Part shown: positions 60,933-64,000 of the stretch, piece after piece
Layout of the letters: each line of letters opens with the position of its first letter
Numbering within the stretch: the stretch's first letter is position 1
Assembly (NCBI GenBank): GCA_037179385.1
Contig: CM074188.1
Coordinates: forward strand, 22,585,318 to 22,649,317
Direction: 5' to 3'
Length of the DNA: 64,000 bases
Source: Holothuria scabra
Taxonomy: Eukaryota > Echinodermata > Holothuroidea > Aspidochirotida > Holothuriidae
The notes under the pieces: model-generated
Databases searched by the model: none
The model's input: the letters and a program-made list of their open reading frames with translations, nothing else
What the model was told of the DNA's origin: nothing
Position numbers and translations under genes: made by a program

Positions 60933-61046
60933 GATAATGTCAACCAGGCAATGTTAAAGTGCTCAACTCTGTGAAGGGAGCTGTAATATTGAAAAGGTTG
61001 CAATAGGTTTTTACAACATAGCTTAACAGAACTGTTCCTTAAGCAA
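60930..61046 (-). repeat. Inverted PLE family A terminal fragment with half a hammerhead
   Basis: The minus strand matches the 3' terminal sequence of PLE A (AACAGTTCTG-TAAGCTATG). It keeps helix III and the 3' strand of helix I, but lacks CTGAGGA. It is in opposite orientation to the PLE coding region that follows. Confidence 0.65.
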
Positions 61047-61507
61047 GCTAAAAATAGTAATCGAAGCAAACAAAAAAAATAGTGAACTCTTTAGATCTTA
61101 CCCTTGATCTTAGCACAAGCACATACAAACCATACATGGAACCCAACAACGCTCCTCTCTATGTGCACAAACAGAGCAACCACCCCCCACTTATCATAAA
61201 GAACATTCCAGAAAGCATCAACAGGAGACTATCCAACATTTCTTCTGACGAAAACACATTCAGCACATCATCATCGTATACCAAGAAGCATTACAAAGAA
61301 GTGGCTATGGGTACAACCTAAAGTACGAGACCCAATCCCCTAGTACCAGTCATTCCAAGGGAGTCCCGAAACGAAGACGAAATAGGAACATAATCTGGTT
61401 CAATCCCCCGTTTAGTGACAGTGTCACCGCCAACATAGGCAAGAAATTCTTTAACCCCTTGGACAGCTAGCTGCTTCCCACCTGGGCACAAACTCCAAAC
61501 TCCAGTG

Positions 61508-63128
61508 GAGTGGCGTAGCCAAGGGGGGGGGGGGCTCGGGGTCATAGGTCCACCAGATCTTCCTCAGGCACCCCAGATTTTTCGCGTGCTGATAAAAAAA
61601 AATGAAAAAATAAAATGTTTGAACGGAAATAAACTTTGAAGTACCTCCTTCAAAACAGTAAATAAGTCAAATGTGTAAAAATAATAATAAAAAAAAAAAC
61701 AAGGATGAATGTGTGTAAAACACATTTTGTGAGCACGTATGAAATCAAGTAATAACTTCAAAATGCCTACTTTCACTAAAGTAGTTACCGTTTGTAGTCT
61801 GAACCGTCGTTCATTGCATTTCACTTCGAAGATGAAACGGAAGTCTCGACGACAAACTTTAATGTGACTTTGTTAGGTTAAGACCCTTTCTGCCTTTCGG
61901 ATGGCTGATTGATTTACTGGAAAAACGGCAATCGTAGACTGGAGACCACTCTTACACGACCATTCATATACTTTATCATACACAAAATATGCCGTAGGCA
62001 GGTAAGGGTAAGGTACTGCCTTCAGATAGTTCTTCCCTTCCATCCTTAACAAGTAGGCCAATGTCGTGCCTCACTCCTGCCCACGACAAGTGGCACTGTA
62101 GGATGATTTCTTCGACAAGTTCTATTTTTACTAGTTGGCACTGACGTCCGGGGGATTTCTTAAATGTCCACATTGTCCGGATTTCATGTGTTTCGCACAT
62201 GATCCATACTTCTGCTTTGCGGTTCAATTACTTTGAGAGATTTATTCGTAGTACTTTAATTTTGACTACGAAATGTACCGATGAACAAATACTGTACCAT
62301 TTTGCACATTGTTTCTTTGGTAGTATGTACGTCTCTTGTAAAATCTATACCAAAACTAAAAGAAAAATATTTTGATAATTTTACGCTCCTAAAAAAGGGA
62401 AAATCCTGAAACTTAGGTCTATAATCAGTTCAAAGTTTTGCCAAACAGAGCACTATTTTGCATCTAGGAAATCTAACGCAAAGAAAGTTTCTCAGAGGAG
62501 GACATAACTGTTTTTTGGTTTCCTGTTAAAGGATAAGGTACTGCCTTAGGTAAGTTTAAATCCATTCCAATATTGCCGCATTTGCGGCTGGGTACATCCA
62601 GTTTAAAACACGTGGGAAGTGCCGTTTCCGGCCATCTGGAGGGGGTTTTAAAGCCCAAAATTTTCTTGTACGCTCCGCGCCAACTGATGGTGGCGCTCCG
62701 CTTACATTCAAATATTGCCGCATTTGCGATATACGTCCTTCTGAAGTTTAAAATTTTTTACAAGGGAAAGGGAGATACCGGTTCCCTTTAGTCTTATCCC
62801 CCAGGCCACAGATCAAAAATGCCCAATTTGGGGGGCCTTAAAAGTATGTATTACCATTTTCCATAGATTGGTTTTTTTATTCTCATTATTTGAGAAGTCG
62901 AAGACATGAGATTCGTATTTCAACGCTGGGTATATCCAGCTCAAAACACATGGAAATTGCCGTTTCCGGCCATCTGGAGGGGTTTCAAAGCCCCAAATTT
63001 TCTCCGCGCCAACTTATGGTGGCGCTTCGCTTAGATAGTCTTGCCGTTCCTGACCCTCGGAGGTACCAGACCCCTCCCCTTGTAACACCTTGCGCCCCCC
63101 AAAAAATCCCATCCTGGCTGCGCCACTG
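61508..63128. mobile_element. hAT-like non-autonomous element inside PLE
   Basis: Ends AGTGGCGTAGCCAAG and (reverse complement) CAGTGGCGCAGCCAGG. ACTCCA occurs at both flanks (61499-61504, 63130-63135). The uninterrupted homologous site is in PLE A near 38,630. No transposase recognised. Internal repeats CGTTTCCGGCCATCTGGAG at about 62,625 and 62,962 are direct. Confidence 0.65.
62565..63035. repeat. Internal direct repeat in the hAT-like element
   Basis: About 62,580-62,700 and 62,925-63,025 share GCTGGGTA-ATCCAG, CCGTTTCCGGCCATCTGG and GCGCCAACT-ATGGTGGCG. Confidence 0.6.
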
Positions 63129-63793
63129 TACTCCACTCAATAGAAACACGGTGAAACTGAGTTACAGTTGCATGGAAAACATAGACAAGACTATATCAGC
63201 GCCCAACAAAAAAATTCAAAGACATACTGGCAAAACAGGAAGTACAACCAGCAACGCGAAGCAACTGCAAACAAAGCGAGTGCCCATTGGAGGGCAACTT
63301 CCTCACGAACAACATTGTGTACCAAGCAACTGTAAAACGCCACGACAACCACAACGAAGAAACATATATTGGTCTAACAGAGAACACATTCAAAACAAGA
63401 TACACCGCCCACAAGTCTAGCTTTAAACACAAAGACAAAAGAAACGCAACTGCACTCAGTGAATACATCTGGAAACTAAAGGATTCAAATGTAGAACACT
63501 CCGTAAAATGGAAACCCATGATAATGCTCGAGCATACTCCACATCATCTAAAACTTGTAATCTCTGTCTGGAAGAAAAGTTCTTCATTATACTCAAACCT
63601 TTTTTAGTACCTCTAAATAATAGAAACGAACTTGTAAGCTCTTGTGTAGACTAATAGGTAATGTATCTTGACTCGCTGTACACCGTTCTTGTCTGTTTAC
63701 AATGGACACGGAACGAACACATGCTTTAAAACGGACACGTTCAAAAGCAGCGAACATATACGTATTCAACGTTATTGACATCATCATACTTCA

Positions 63794-63851
63794 GGCTTCT
63801 GAGGAGTGAGGACCTACATTATTGGCCCTTACGAAACAGTTCTGTAAAGCT
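63794..63851 (+). ncRNA. Hammerhead ribozyme (type I), second PLE family A copy
   Basis: Same 58-nt sequence and fold as 37,883-37,940: helix I GGCTT (63794-63798)/AAGCT (63847-63851), CTGAGGA at 63799-63805, GAAA at 63832-63835, cleavage site UA at 63845-63846. The core is fully conserved. It lies about 190 bp downstream of the PLE coding end, as expected for the terminal repeat. Confidence 0.85.
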
Positions 63852-63987
63852 ATGTTGTAAGAACTTATTGTAACCTTTTCAATATAACAGCTCCCTTCAC
63901 AGGGTTGAACTCTTTACCATTGTCTGGTTGACATTATTAATTTAATTTTTACTATTACGGTTATTTAGCTCTAGTTTTTTGTTGAGC

Positions 63988-64000
63988 ATATATATATATA
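63988..64000. repeat. Start of a (TA)n tract at the window edge
   Basis: The PLE A terminal sequence again runs into TA repeats, as at 37,780 and 60,928. Confidence 0.7.

Larger units (their letters stand above)
61082..63607 (+). pseudogene. PLE family A, linker and GIY-YIG endonuclease, interrupted
   Basis: Begins in the linker ([26 protein letters not shown]) without any RT, so 5'-truncated. Frameshifts near 61,320 and 61,470. A 1.6-kb element splits CFPPGHK-LHT from LNRNTVKLSYSCM. After it: KRVPIGGQLP out of frame, [38 protein letters not shown]. Nearly the same protein as 38,177-38,990. Confidence 0.75.

Overview
The window reads as non-coding-rich animal nuclear DNA from a marine invertebrate. 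The evidence is phase-consistent spliceosomal introns, a secreted multi-exon gene family, and a dense mix of Penelope-like elements (PLEs), a DIRS tyrosine-recombinase retrotransposon, LINE fragments, TIR transposons, tRNA-derived SINEs and long (TA)n tracts. Repeated taggcctaggcct strings and the mix of elements make an echinoderm or hemichordate my guess; that is weak inference and no species is claimed. No bacterial-style operons, rRNA genes, CRISPR arrays or free-standing tRNA genes were seen.

Host gene family. A short secreted protein is encoded by three exons: exon 1 (signal peptide followed by Arg-Arg-Arg-Lys), exon 2 (cysteine-containing domain A) and exon 3 (homologous domain B plus C-terminus). 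Both introns are phase 1, and the reading frame closes exactly at each junction. Copies: copy A at the left edge (minus strand, exons 1 and partial 2), copy B in the left arm of a giant palindrome (minus strand, exons 2 and 3 only), copy C in the right arm (plus strand, exons 1 to 3, exon 2 frameshifted by one base), and a fragment of exon 2 near 60.7 kb. I do not recognise the family.

Layout. 1-2.9 kb: copy A, with LINE debris in its intron. 3-13 kb: two decayed PLE fragments around a 1.8 kb inverted-repeat element, then about 4 kb with nothing recognisable. 13.0-23.4 kb: one minus-strand DIRS element (gag, RT-RNase H-methyltransferase, tyrosine recombinase) broken up by a 4.6 kb element with AATGGT-rich ends, a 251-bp TTAA-flanked MITE, and a chimeric LINE/DIRS retro-insertion flanked by 62-bp direct repeats. 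23.4-28.3 kb: a long inverted-repeat element whose arms carry arrays of a GTTAACnnCGGCG-like motif; a hAT-like element containing a SINE sits inside it. 29-61 kb: a palindrome (left arm 29,995-43,312; right arm 44,955-60,642) around a 1.64 kb unique spacer that carries the only promoter and exon 1. Later insertions distinguish the arms: a PLE and two TA-embedded MITEs on the left, a 5.6 kb TIR element on the right. 60.6-64 kb: the right palindrome edge is fused to an exon-2 fragment, then a 5'-truncated PLE interrupted by a hAT-like element.

Most notable: (1) the palindrome, which leaves one copy without a promoter and the other frameshifted; (2) a complete, canonically folded hammerhead ribozyme at the 3' end of two PLE copies, and a decayed one in another PLE family; (3) the LINE/DIRS template-switch chimera; (4) paired homologous intron segments suggesting exon-plus-intron duplication inside the secreted-protein gene.
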